Source: Bacteroidota bacterium
GTDB lineage: Bacteria; Bacteroidota; Bacteroidia; AKYH767-A; 2013-40CM-41-45
DNA: 43,748 nucleotides
NCBI GenBank assembly: GCA_003151745.1
Contig: PLYJ01000218.1
Coordinates: 1 to 43,748 of the forward strand
Direction: 5' to 3'
The notes beneath the pieces are model-generated. The model was given only the letters and a program-made list of their open reading frames with translations. It was not told the origin of the DNA and did not search any database. Shown here piece after piece: positions 1 through 7,840 of this stretch. The translations under genes were made by a program, and so were the position numbers. Position 1 is the first letter of the stretch. Each line of letters begins with the position of its first letter.

Positions 1-151
1 CAACTGAATTTTAAACAGTTTCTTAGTATAAATATATATTTTTAAAATTTCATTTTTAGTATGTTTTAAGAATTAAGTTTTTAGTTTTATATGTTATCGC
101 TCGTTATTGAAAGGACTTGCTCATGGGCAAATCATCTTCAGGTACAAACTG

Positions 152-1003
152 TTATGCCCAAAGGCAAAAAGCAAAAAGCATATTTATGACACAACTTAAA
201 TCTGTAAACACAACTATGATAACATTTAGTAATTGTGAAAAAGTTGCACCTGTAAATATCAAACAAAAACTATTATTTACATGAAGAATGGATTCTTTAA
301 AAGAACCAATCCATGTATGAGGCAGTAGCATATATAACATGGCTATCAAATAGAGAGCAAAAAAAGCCAAAGAAGCGACCATCAGCCAATCCTTTTTCTT
401 TGACTCGCTTCTTGCGGCTAAGTCTTTAGTTATCGAATTCAGTGTGCTCACTTTGGCTGCAAAATCACCCTTCATCTGATTCCTGATGATGTGCATATTA
501 TCAAGCACTTCGCCCAGCTCATCCGGCAATGTTTCTGAAAACACTTCTTTCAAACGCTTTGCAATAGTTGGAGATTTTCCATTCGTAGAAATGGCTATTT
601 TTAAATTTCCCTTCTTCACTATCGAACCGAGATAAAAATCACAAAGGTCAGGGGTATCGGCAACATTAATTAGTATTTTTTTCGACTTTGCATGATTCTT
701 AATCTCACCGCTTAATGCCTTATCATTCACTGCTGCAATAACAAGATCTTTATCTTCCAGGTCTGATATGTCAAATGCTTTTTGAATAAGTTTTACATTT
801 GGAAAATCTTTCACAAAAGTGATTAGTTCAGGCAAAATACTTATTGCAATAAGCGTCACATCTGCTTGTGGATTACAATTTAAGACGGTTCTGATTTTTT
901 CATAACCAATAAGTCCACCGCCAACAATAAGCACTTGCAGCTTCTCCAGCTTGATAAAAACCGGGAATAAAGTATTATCTGATTTCTCAATTGTTTCTCT
1001 CAT
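152..1003 (-). CDS. Siroheme synthase N-domain protein (precorrin-2 dehydrogenase / ferrochelatase) with C-terminal membrane tail
   Basis: Predicted to oxidise precorrin-2 and insert iron to give siroheme, the cofactor of the sulfite reductase encoded upstream in the same operon. Residues 24-33 form a Rossmann NAD-binding loop (VLIVGGG). The segment around 139-151 (STNGKSPTIAKRLKE) is the typical substrate-proximal motif of the CysG N-terminal family. The family core is about 200 residues. Here 283 residues are read, with a clear membrane helix at about 206-228 and a second hydrophobic stretch at about 246-283, so the enzyme is probably membrane-anchored. The ATG at 1003 is preferred over an upstream TTG (1027) because it avoids overlapping cobA and leaves a 7-nt gap. 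It is the last visible gene of the sulfur operon. Confidence 0.85.
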   Translation of the reverse strand: MRETIEKSDNTLFPVFIKLEKLQVLIVGGGLIGYEKIRTVLNCNPQADVTLIAISILPELITFVKDFPNVKLIQKAFDISDLEDKDLVIAAVNDKALSGEIKNHAKSKKILINVADTPDLCDFYLGSIVKKGNLKIAISTNGKSPTIAKRLKEVFSETLPDELGEVLDNMHIIRNQMKGDFAAKVSTLNSITKDLAARSESKKKDWLMVASLAFFALYLIAMLYMLLPHTWIGSFKESILHVNNSFCLIFTGATFSQLLNVIIVVFTDLSCVINMLFAFCLWA

Positions 1004-1010
1004 GATCGGT

Positions 1011-1781
1011 TTAGTTTTTAATTTCAAGCAGCGATTTCCATTCCCTCAGGTGAGAAGGAAAATGAGCATGCAGTTTCACAACCTCTCCAATAACAATCAC
1101 CGCCGGCGATCCGATTTTTTCTTCTTCTGCAATCCTTATAATGGTATCAATGGTGCCAAGAGCAATTTTTTCATCGGGCAGCGATCCGTTTTGAATAATG
1201 GCGATAGGCATATCCTGTTTGTTGAATGATTGAAACACGTCAACAATCTTCCGTAACTTGCTTACTCCCATCAATATCACAACTGTAGCATTGGTTTGAG
1301 CGGCGGCGCGAACATCTTCCGAAAGTTCTCCTGATGCAGTAGTTCCGGTTATCACCCAAAAGCTTTCTCCGTATCCCCTGCTGGTAACCGGTATTCCTTG
1401 TAATCCGGGAACACCAATGGAACTGGATATGCCGGGAATATATTCTGTTTCAATATTAAAGCTGTCAGCATATTGAATCTCTTCATGCCCCCTGCCAAAT
1501 ACAAAAGGATCCCCTCCTTTAAGTCGCACCACATGTCCATATGAAAAAGCATAATCAACAATCAGATTGTTGATTTGCTCTTGTGTGAATTCATGGTTGC
1601 CTTTCCTTTTCCCTACATATAACTTTAAGCTGCCGACGGGTGCATGATTTAACAATTCAGGGTTTACAAGTGCATCGTACAGTACAACATCTGCCTGGGC
1701 TAATGCTTTTAATCCCTTTAATGTTATCAATTCAATATCACCCGGCCCAGCGCCTACTAATGTTAATTTTGGATTTTTCAT
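1011..1781 (-). CDS. cobA: Uroporphyrinogen-III C-methyltransferase
   Basis: SAM-dependent enzyme making precorrin-2 from uroporphyrinogen III, the first step toward siroheme. At 256 residues it is the length of stand-alone SUMT enzymes. The N-terminal LVGAGPGD motif, the VRLKGGDPFVFGRG segment and the C-terminal PAVIVIGEVV segment are family hallmarks. It lies 7 nt after the sulfite reductase stop (transcribed right to left) and 7 nt before the siroheme synthase start. Sulfite reductase and both siroheme enzymes are therefore probably co-transcribed and matched in dose. A role in cobalamin synthesis is possible in principle, but the context points to siroheme. Confidence 0.95.
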   Translation of the reverse strand: MKNPKLTLVGAGPGDIELITLKGLKALAQADVVLYDALVNPELLNHAPVGSLKLYVGKRKGNHEFTQEQINNLIVDYAFSYGHVVRLKGGDPFVFGRGHEEIQYADSFNIETEYIPGISSSIGVPGLQGIPVTSRGYGESFWVITGTTASGELSEDVRAAAQTNATVVILMGVSKLRKIVDVFQSFNKQDMPIAIIQNGSLPDEKIALGTIDTIIRIAEEEKIGSPAVIVIGEVVKLHAHFPSHLREWKSLLEIKN

Positions 1782-1787
1782 TTTATT

Positions 1788-3935
1788 TTATTTTGAAGAA
1801 TAAATTATTTTTGTTGTAGAAATATCTTTATTCGATATTTCCAACTGCTTTTCTCTGAATGATTTCGATTGGTTAAAAAACTGATCCACGTCGTTTAGAT
1901 ACTTTTCTGCGAATTCTTTTGCGGGTTCAAACTGATTAATTCGTAACACATACGTTCTGAAATCAGGGGAGAATTTGAACGGCCCATCAGCTACATAGTG
2001 TTTGTCAAAATCATTGATAATAGCATTCTGTGCATTGCAGCTTACTTGCTTGTCCAGCAACAGCGCTTTTGCTGTGCTTACAAAAACACTATAACTATGA
2101 TATATGCTGTCAGCAAACTGATTTTGAGCAAACGATTCCTTCGCCCATGCGAGCTTTTCCTCTGATTCAAAGAGCAAGGTTGCGACAAGATCAATCACTA
2201 CGTCGGCACATTCGCCGACTCCAATAGCTGATTCGTATTTCACTTCATGTCCCCAATCAACAAAATCATCTGTGCTTAGATTGGACAAACCTGCTAATGG
2301 CTTTAGCAAGCGATAGAAATAATCTTTGCCTTTTCTGTCATAATAGTTATTGAAATATTCTTCATCAAGAGAATTTATTTCAAAGTCATCCAAAAGGGTT
2401 CTAAGTGCCTGCGGGCCTTTCTTGCTTGGAATCTTTATTATTTTTTCTGAAACCCTGCCATTCCCGTTACCTTGCGTTCCGCCTCCCAATAATATTTGCA
2501 AAGCCGGCAAAACATTAACTCCTGCTTTCAATGAGCTTCCCTGAAAACCTATGTTGGCAATCCCATGCTGTCCACAGGAGTTCATACAACCGCTGATCTT
2601 AATTTTTATATCATTATTATAAATGAGATCGGGGTATTCATCTTTTATTACTCTTTCTAATTCTCGGGTAATCCCTGTGCTGCTGGATATTCCAAGGTTA
2701 CATGTATCAGTTCCCGGGCAAGCTGTTATGTCTGCTGTACTGTCAAAACCGGGTTCAGCAAGACCAATGTTATCAAGCTCAGTGAAAACATTAGGAAGTA
2801 ATTCCTTCCTGATAAACTTTAACAACAATCCCTGGTTAACAGTGATCCGGATATCATCTGAAGCATGTTTTTTTACAACGGCTGCCAATAATCTTGCCTT
2901 ATCAGTTTTAATATCTCCTGTCTGTACTTTTATATACACTCCAAAAAATCCTTTTTGCTTTTGTTCAAAAGTGTTAGTCTTTAACCATGCCTCATATATG
3001 GCTTTATTTTTTATTTCGATGGTTGATGCATTGGTCGCTGCAAAGACAACGTCACGGGGATAAGAATCATAATCTACCCTATAGCTTTTTACTTTCAACG
3101 CTTTAAGCTCTTCGCTTGCAAGCCGGGTTAATTCATCAAACCCGATCTTGTCAATTAAGAATTTGAGCCTTGCCTTATGCCTGCTCGCGCGCTCACCGTG
3201 ACGGTCAAATACCCGCAACAATGATTCGGTATATGGAATGATCAAATCTTCATGGAGAAACTCATGCGCTGTTTTTGCAAGAAAAGGCTGAGCGCCTAAG
3301 CCACCTCCCACAAGCACTTTAAACCCGCGTACTTCTTTTGTTCCTTCTATTCTTATTTTCGGAATAAAACCTAAATCATGCATATAAGTCAGAGCGCTGT
3401 CCTTATCACTTGAAGAAAACGCTATCTTGAATTTTCTTCCCATGTCCTGGCAAACAGGATTTCGCAGAAAGTATTTGAACATGGCTTGTGCGTATGGACT
3501 TATATCAAAAGGTTCATCTGCATCTATTCCTGCGATGGATGAGGCAGTAATGTTTCGCACAGTATTGCCGCAGGCTTCCCGCAAGGTGATGTTATCCTCT
3601 TCGAGCTTTGCCCATAACTCAGGAGTTTTCTCCAGACTTACATAATGTATTTGAATATCCTGGCGTGTTGTTAAGTGCAGATTTCCGGTTGCATATTCAT
3701 CGGATATGTCAGCTATTTTCAGCAATTGCTTTACACTTAGCTTACCATAAGGCAGTTTAATACGCACCATCTGGACACCCTGCTGTCGCTGGCCATACAC
3801 TCCTCTTGCCAAACGAAGACTTCTGAATTTCTCCGCACTGATCTTCCCTTCACGGAAGAGATGAATTTTTTTCTCCAGCTCAATGATGTCCTTTTCGACG
3901 ATGGGATTTTCTAATTCTGTTCTGAAACTTTGCAT
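1788..3935 (-). CDS. Ferredoxin-type sulfite/nitrite reductase with C-terminal HEPN-like domain
   Basis: Six-electron reduction of sulfite to sulfide using siroheme and a 4Fe-4S cluster. The cluster and siroheme ligands are visible as C-x5-C (Cys406, Cys412; CPGTDTC) and C-x3-C (Cys450, Cys454; SGCMNSC). The repeated half-domains of the nitrite/sulfite reductase family occupy about residues 45-555. Residues about 575-690 are an extra helical segment resembling a HEPN domain (ADSIYHSYSVFVSTAKALLL), which makes the protein 715 residues, longer than the usual 500-600. I see no R-x4-H RNase motif in that tail. The operon context (cysHDN, siroheme genes) favours sulfite over nitrite as substrate. 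No flavoprotein subunit is present, so reduced ferredoxin is the likely donor. Confidence 0.9.
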   Translation of the reverse strand: MQSFRTELENPIVEKDIIELEKKIHLFREGKISAEKFRSLRLARGVYGQRQQGVQMVRIKLPYGKLSVKQLLKIADISDEYATGNLHLTTRQDIQIHYVSLEKTPELWAKLEEDNITLREACGNTVRNITASSIAGIDADEPFDISPYAQAMFKYFLRNPVCQDMGRKFKIAFSSSDKDSALTYMHDLGFIPKIRIEGTKEVRGFKVLVGGGLGAQPFLAKTAHEFLHEDLIIPYTESLLRVFDRHGERASRHKARLKFLIDKIGFDELTRLASEELKALKVKSYRVDYDSYPRDVVFAATNASTIEIKNKAIYEAWLKTNTFEQKQKGFFGVYIKVQTGDIKTDKARLLAAVVKKHASDDIRITVNQGLLLKFIRKELLPNVFTELDNIGLAEPGFDSTADITACPGTDTCNLGISSSTGITRELERVIKDEYPDLIYNNDIKIKISGCMNSCGQHGIANIGFQGSSLKAGVNVLPALQILLGGGTQGNGNGRVSEKIIKIPSKKGPQALRTLLDDFEINSLDEEYFNNYYDRKGKDYFYRLLKPLAGLSNLSTDDFVDWGHEVKYESAIGVGECADVVIDLVATLLFESEEKLAWAKESFAQNQFADSIYHSYSVFVSTAKALLLDKQVSCNAQNAIINDFDKHYVADGPFKFSPDFRTYVLRINQFEPAKEFAEKYLNDVDQFFNQSKSFREKQLEISNKDISTTKIIYSSK

Positions 3936-3953
3936 GGTTTTTATTTTTAATTT

Positions 3954-5192
3954 TTATTGAATAAGAATGGCTCCAACTGTTGCGTAGCTTGTTTCATCAA
4001 TCAGGATGGCGCCTCCGTTTGCTCTTAACTGCAGATAAGAATCATACGGAACAGGCGAAGCCGTCCTGATGGTTACCTTAACAATATCATTCAATCCCGC
4101 CTGTGCCGGCGATTGCTCTTTCTGCAACGTATTCACATCTATACGATATTCGATTTCCTTCACAATACTTTTTACAATCAAGCTATTGATCTGAAGTAAA
4201 TATTTGTTGCCTTTCACTAGCGGCTTATTGTCCATCCAGCAGATCACGGCATGCAGTTCCTGTTGGACCTTCGGCAAGCTTTCACTTTTTACAATCATAT
4301 CTCCACGACTAACGTCCACATCATCCTGCAGTTGAAATACGGCGCTCTGCAAAGCGAATGCTTCCTCCACTTCGCTGCTTGCTATTTCTATTGTTTGTAT
4401 GGTACTTTCTGCGCCGGACGGGAGTATGGTAACTTTATCTCCCTTTTTATATACACCGCTTATAACTCTGCCAGCATACCCGCGGTAATCATGCAACTCT
4501 TCCGTTTGAGGACGGATAACATACTGAACTGGGAATCGTGCCTGCGTGAGATTAACGTCCTTCTGTATTTCCAAATGCTCTAAATAATGAAGCAAGGGCT
4601 CACCTTGATACCAGGGACAGTTTACAGACTTGGTGACGATATTATCTCCCTTCTTCGCACTGATCGGTATATAGGTCACATCCTTTAAGCCGATTGCCTT
4701 GACCACATTTGAAAAATCACTTGCAATGCGATCAAATATCTCCTTTGAATTATCCACCAAATCCATCTTGTTAATTGCAACAACGACATGCGGGATACCA
4801 AGAAGCGAAACAATAAGCGCATGCCTTTTAGTCTGCTCTGCCACACCGTTTCTTGCATCTATAAGCAATATGGCTAAATCGCAATTGGAAGCGCCCGTCA
4901 CCATATTTCGTGTGTATTGTACATGACCGGGAGCATCAGCAATGATGAACTTGCGAAGCGGCGTAGAAAAATATTTATAGGCAACGTCAATCGTAATGCC
5001 TTGCTCTCTCTCTGCGCGCAATCCATCGGTAAGCAAAGCCAAATCCGGTTCATCATCTTCATTGATGCTTTGGCGCTTTATGGCTGCCATCTGATCAATA
5101 AGAATTGATTTGCTGTCATGCAGCAAACGACCTATCAATGTGCTTTTGCCATCGTCCACACTTCCTGCAGTTATAAATCTTAGTATATCCAT
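3954..5192 (-). CDS. cysN: Sulfate adenylyltransferase GTPase subunit
   Basis: Large, GTP-hydrolysing subunit of ATP sulfurylase, which with CysD activates sulfate to adenosine 5'-phosphosulfate (APS). G-domain motifs are intact: P-loop GSVDDGKST (residues 10-18), DAPGH (86-90) and NKMD (141-144). They are followed by EF-Tu-like beta-barrel domains to residue 412. There is no CysC (APS kinase) domain fused to the C terminus, which agrees with an APS rather than PAPS route. It lies 18 nt after cysD in the transcriptional order. Confidence 0.96.
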   Translation of the reverse strand: MDILRFITAGSVDDGKSTLIGRLLHDSKSILIDQMAAIKRQSINEDDEPDLALLTDGLRAEREQGITIDVAYKYFSTPLRKFIIADAPGHVQYTRNMVTGASNCDLAILLIDARNGVAEQTKRHALIVSLLGIPHVVVAINKMDLVDNSKEIFDRIASDFSNVVKAIGLKDVTYIPISAKKGDNIVTKSVNCPWYQGEPLLHYLEHLEIQKDVNLTQARFPVQYVIRPQTEELHDYRGYAGRVISGVYKKGDKVTILPSGAESTIQTIEIASSEVEEAFALQSAVFQLQDDVDVSRGDMIVKSESLPKVQQELHAVICWMDNKPLVKGNKYLLQINSLIVKSIVKEIEYRIDVNTLQKEQSPAQAGLNDIVKVTIRTASPVPYDSYLQLRANGGAILIDETSYATVGAILIQ

Positions 5193-5210
5193 TTTATTTC
5201 TCCCCTTTAA

Positions 5211-6119
5211 TTAAAAATATCCGTTCTTCTTTCTATCCTCCATGGCAGCTTCCGACACCCTGTCATCAATTCTTGTTTCTCCGCGTTCACTTGTTTTAGT
5301 GGCAATAATTTCCGAAATAATTTCTTTTATGCTTGATGCTGTTGACTCGACAGCAGCGGTACAAGTCATATCACCAACCGTTCTATAACGAACTTTCTTT
5401 TTTACGACAACATCACCATTTTCAATTCTCACAAAATCTGAAACTGCAAGCCATTGCCCCTGGTGCTCTATCACTTCCCTTTCATGAGCGAAATAAATGG
5501 ATGGTAATTCAATCTGCTCACGATGTATATAATTCCATATATCCAGCTCCGTCCAGTTGCTGATAGGAAACACACGGACATTCTCACCTTTATGAATCTT
5601 TCCGTTGAATGTATTCCATAATTCAGGACGTTGTAACTTAGGATCCCATTGTCCGAATTCATTCCGCACTGAAAAAATCCGCTCTTTCGCTCTTGCTTTT
5701 TCTTCGTCCCTGCGCGCACCGCCAATGCAGGCGTCAAAACCGAATGCCTCAATAGTATCAAGCAAGGTATAAGTCTGCAAGGAATTGCGGCTTGCAAACT
5801 TGCCCTTCGATTCGGAAAGGCGCTTGCTCTTAATCGTATCTTCCACCTTGCGGACTATTAATTTTTCTTTTAGCTTTTTTACAAGATTGTCTCTAAAATC
5901 CAATGCTTCATGAAAATTATGCCCTGTATCAATATGCACCAACGGAAAAGGAAATTTTCCCGGACGAAACGCCTTCAATGCAAGATGAACTAACACAATA
6001 GAATCTTTGCCGCCGGAGAAAAGCAAAGCAGGTTGTTCAAACTGACCCGCCACTTCCCGAAGAATATATATTGCTTCAGACTCTAACTGTTCCAAATGAT
6101 CTAAATGATACTTGCTCAT
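5211..6119 (-). CDS. cysD: Sulfate adenylyltransferase small subunit
   Basis: Catalytic adenylyltransferase subunit that pairs with CysN to make APS from ATP and sulfate. The PP-loop of the ATP pyrophosphatase fold is at residues 35-40 (SGGKDS). The family segments IDTGHNFHEALDFRD and GGARRDEEKARAKER follow, and the length of 302 residues is normal. The C-terminal arginine/glycine-rich tail ending KKNGYF is also typical. It lies 9 nt downstream of cysH in the operon. Confidence 0.96.
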   Translation of the reverse strand: MSKYHLDHLEQLESEAIYILREVAGQFEQPALLFSGGKDSIVLVHLALKAFRPGKFPFPLVHIDTGHNFHEALDFRDNLVKKLKEKLIVRKVEDTIKSKRLSESKGKFASRNSLQTYTLLDTIEAFGFDACIGGARRDEEKARAKERIFSVRNEFGQWDPKLQRPELWNTFNGKIHKGENVRVFPISNWTELDIWNYIHREQIELPSIYFAHEREVIEHQGQWLAVSDFVRIENGDVVVKKKVRYRTVGDMTCTAAVESTASSIKEIISEIIATKTSERGETRIDDRVSEAAMEDRKKNGYF

Positions 6120-6128
6120 ACTTTATTA

Positions 6129-6875
6129 TTAATCCTCTTGTGAATTTTGATTCGGTGTTTCAGTTTTAACATGCAATCCACATTCTTTTTTACTACTGTC
6201 TTCCCACCACCATCTTCCTGCTCGGAAATCTTCTCCCGGTTGAATTGCTCTTGCGCAAGGAGCACAGCCAATGCTTACAAAGCCCTTGTCATGTAATGAA
6301 TTATATGGGATGTTGTTTTGATTTATAAACTTTCTTACTTCTTCAGTAGACCAATGCAACAATGGATGGAATTTGATAATTTGATTGACATCATCCCATT
6401 CTAAAAGCTCAAGATTATTACGTGAAGCTGAATGTTCAGCACGCAAACCTGTCACCCAAACAGCATTTCCTTTTAACGCTCTTATTAAAGGCTCGACTTT
6501 ACGAATATGGCAGCATTCTTTTCTGTTCACCGCAGACTCATAAAATGCATTCGGCCCTTTTGTATTCAGATATTTTTCGAGAACAACATGTTCAGGATAG
6601 TACGCTTTGATTTTGGTATTATAATGCTCATTCGTTTTGCTCCATACAGAATATGTTTCAGGAAATAAGCGTCCTGTATCCAATGTAAATATGCTGATCG
6701 GCAACTGCTCATTTAAAATAGCATGAGCTATAACCTGGTCTTCAAAGCTGAAACTGGATGAAAAAGTAATTTTACCCTGAAATTCTTTTGATAAAAACTT
6801 CAGTGATGCATGTATGTCTGATCCCTTAAGTCGATTAAGCAACCCTGCTATTTGATATTTTAATTCTTTGCCCAC
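6129..6875 (-). CDS. cysH: Adenylylsulfate (APS) reductase, thioredoxin-dependent
   Basis: Reduces APS to sulfite. It has Cys121-Cys122 (KECCHIRKVEPL) and Cys204/Cys207 (IGCAPC). This CC...CxxC set ligates a 4Fe-4S cluster and marks the APS-using branch rather than the cluster-less PAPS reductases. The catalytic cysteine sits near the C terminus at Cys232 in ECGLH. Length 248 is normal. It is the first structural gene of the operon and is preceded by the two cysteine-rich leader ORFs and their terminators, so its expression is probably attenuated when cysteine is plentiful. The symbol cysH is used in the broad sense. Confidence 0.93.
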   Translation of the reverse strand: MGKELKYQIAGLLNRLKGSDIHASLKFLSKEFQGKITFSSSFSFEDQVIAHAILNEQLPISIFTLDTGRLFPETYSVWSKTNEHYNTKIKAYYPEHVVLEKYLNTKGPNAFYESAVNRKECCHIRKVEPLIRALKGNAVWVTGLRAEHSASRNNLELLEWDDVNQIIKFHPLLHWSTEEVRKFINQNNIPYNSLHDKGFVSIGCAPCARAIQPGEDFRAGRWWWEDSSKKECGLHVKTETPNQNSQED

Positions 6876-6911
6876 TTCTGATTATTTTTTGTTTGAATGA
6901 ATGAAAACTAA

Positions 6912-6944
6912 AAAGCCCCTCGTGCATTTTGCTCGAAGGGCTTT
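6912..6944 (-). terminator. Attenuator terminator 2 in the cys operon leader
   Basis: On the minus strand an 11-bp stem (AAAGCCCTTCG with CGAGGGGCTTT, one T-G wobble) is followed directly by TTTTT. It lies between the second cysteine-rich leader ORF and cysH. The CGAAGG in the last codons of that ORF (HRR region) is complementary to the CCTTCG of the 5' arm, so an alternative antiterminator pairing is possible. No folding was run. Confidence 0.8.
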
Positions 6945-6967
6945 GTTGATTTTTGATTTTCTTTATA

Positions 6968-7072
6968 CTAAGTCATATCAATATCGCACCTTCGATGAAA
7001 GTTTGTACAGCATGTCATACAACATGTTGAAGTGCTTATTGAATTACCGTATTTAATTAATGCTTTTGTCAT
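6968..7072 (-). CDS. Cysteine-rich leader peptide 2 of the cys operon
   Basis: A 34-codon ORF with five cysteines, four of them clustered (STCCMTCCTNFHRRC, residues 15-29). It starts at an ATG 16 nt beyond the T-rich tract of terminator 1 and ends at TAG 24 nt before terminator 2. A peptide this short with a CC-x2-CC codon cluster immediately ahead of a terminator and a sulfur operon is what a ribosome-mediated cysteine attenuator would look like. When charged tRNA-Cys is scarce the ribosome would stall at the clustered codons and keep the terminator arm from pairing. The ORF is seen directly; the mechanism is inferred by analogy with amino-acid leader peptides. Confidence 0.75.
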   Translation of the reverse strand: MTKALIKYGNSISTSTCCMTCCTNFHRRCDIDMT

Positions 7073-7087
7073 ACTTTGAATTTATCT

Positions 7088-7120
7088 GCAAATAAAAGAC
7101 CCTTCGTGTTTGCGAAGGGT
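7088..7120 (-). terminator. Attenuator terminator 1 in the cys operon leader
   Basis: Minus-strand hairpin with a perfect 8-bp stem (ACCCTTCG on the plus strand at 7099-7106, CGAAGGGT at 7113-7120) and a 6-nt loop, followed on the minus strand by CTTTTATTT. It lies between the two leader ORFs. A GGGTT in the end of leader ORF 1 is complementary to the AACCC at the 5' arm. Confidence 0.7.
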
Positions 7121-7156
7121 TCGTATATTTTACTTGAAATTTTCTTTTACTTCAGT

Positions 7157-7213
7157 TCAATAGCAACCCAACGCTGTATTTTCTACAACACATAACTGTG
7201 CAACACATTGCAT
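7157..7213 (-). CDS. Cysteine-rich leader peptide 1 of the cys operon
   Basis: An 18-residue ORF, MQCVAQLCVVENTALGCY, with cysteines at positions 3, 8 and 17 and a TGA stop. It begins about 37 nt downstream of a TATATTTG promoter box and precedes terminator 1. Three cysteines in 18 residues, in the leader of a sulfate assimilation operon, supports a sensing role. The spaced rather than clustered cysteines may make it respond to a different starvation level than leader 2; that is speculation. Confidence 0.65.
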   Translation of the reverse strand: MQCVAQLCVVENTALGCY

Positions 7214-7249
7214 GGCTTGTATTTTGGGTGTTTGATCTCATTACGGGGA

Positions 7250-7279
7250 CAAATATAAAGGATTAATACAATACCATGC
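7250..7279 (-). promoter_or_regulatory. Promoter of the cys operon leader
   Basis: Read on the minus strand there is a TTG followed 21 nt later by TATATTTG (plus-strand CAAATATA at 7250-7257). This fits the Bacteroidota TTG / TAnnTTTG pattern. It is the nearest good match upstream of the first leader ORF. No transcript data. Confidence 0.55.
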
Positions 7280-7391
7280 AAGTTTATTTATTTTGACCAT
7301 GAAATATACATTGACTAACAAATAAGGAATCTCTCGGCAACACTCTCCAAATCTCAAAAGGCCACCAATAAATCCCTCTGATTGCATCAAA

Positions 7392-7443
7392 TTATCATAT
7401 TTATGATAAAAATTAGTTTATGAAGTTTATTTAATTACCTTTG
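7392..7443 (+). promoter_or_regulatory. Promoter and dyad upstream of the cold-shock gene
   Basis: A TACCTTTG box at 7436-7443 matches TAnnTTTG and lies 31 nt before the ATG. A perfect 7-bp inverted repeat (TTATCAT-ATTT-ATGATAA, 7392-7409) sits about 27 nt further upstream, near where a -33 element would be, and could be an operator. Confidence 0.45.
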
Positions 7444-7474
7444 CACCATAAAATAATTTAAATTTAATAACAAA

Positions 7475-7669
7475 ATGAAAAAAGGTAAAGTAAAATTTTT
7501 TAATAACACCAAAGGTTTTGGTTTTATTAATGACAATGAATCAGGACAAGATGTGTTTGTACACTCTTCAGGTTTGAAAGACGATATTCGCGATGGCGAT
7601 GATGTTACGTTCGATGTAGAACAAGGTAAAAAAGGTTTAAATGCAGTGAACGTTCAACGCGCATCATAA
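7475..7669 (+). CDS. Cold-shock domain protein (CspA family)
   Basis: A 64-residue single OB-fold RNA-binding protein. The RNP1 motif KGFGFI (residues 14-19) and RNP2-like VFVHSS (27-32) are intact, as is the N-terminal KGKVKFFNNTKGFG pattern. Proteins of this type act as RNA chaperones that melt secondary structure during cold or growth transitions. It is monocistronic, with its own promoter box and a strong terminator right after the stop. Confidence 0.97.
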   Translation: MKKGKVKFFNNTKGFGFINDNESGQDVFVHSSGLKDDIRDGDDVTFDVEQGKKGLNAVNVQRAS

Positions 7670-7690
7670 TTAATTTTTATCAAGGTTTTA

Positions 7691-7728
7691 AAAAAACCGT
7701 TCAGCTATATTGTTGAACGGTTTTTTTA
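7691..7728 (+). terminator. Terminator of the cold-shock gene
   Basis: Hairpin AAAACCGTTCA / TGAACGGTTTT with a short loop, followed by a T run. It begins about 20 nt after the csp stop. The A run on the other side makes it potentially bidirectional. Confidence 0.85.
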
Positions 7729-7840
7729 TTTTTATACAAATTAGGTTGAAGAAATCCAATATTTTCAAAGAATCAGATTAAAGAAAGTTTATACTTTTAG
7801 AGCGCGAATATTAGCCGTCACTGAAAGAATATTTACTTAA

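Noticed and set aside
1003-1027. TTG start extending the siroheme synthase by 8 residues
   Set aside because: It would overlap the cobA stop, while the ATG at 1003 gives a normal gap and N terminus.
6876-7260. SAM or cobalamin riboswitch ahead of cysH
   Set aside because: No recognisable conserved riboswitch core by eye; the Cys-rich ORFs with terminators explain the leader better.
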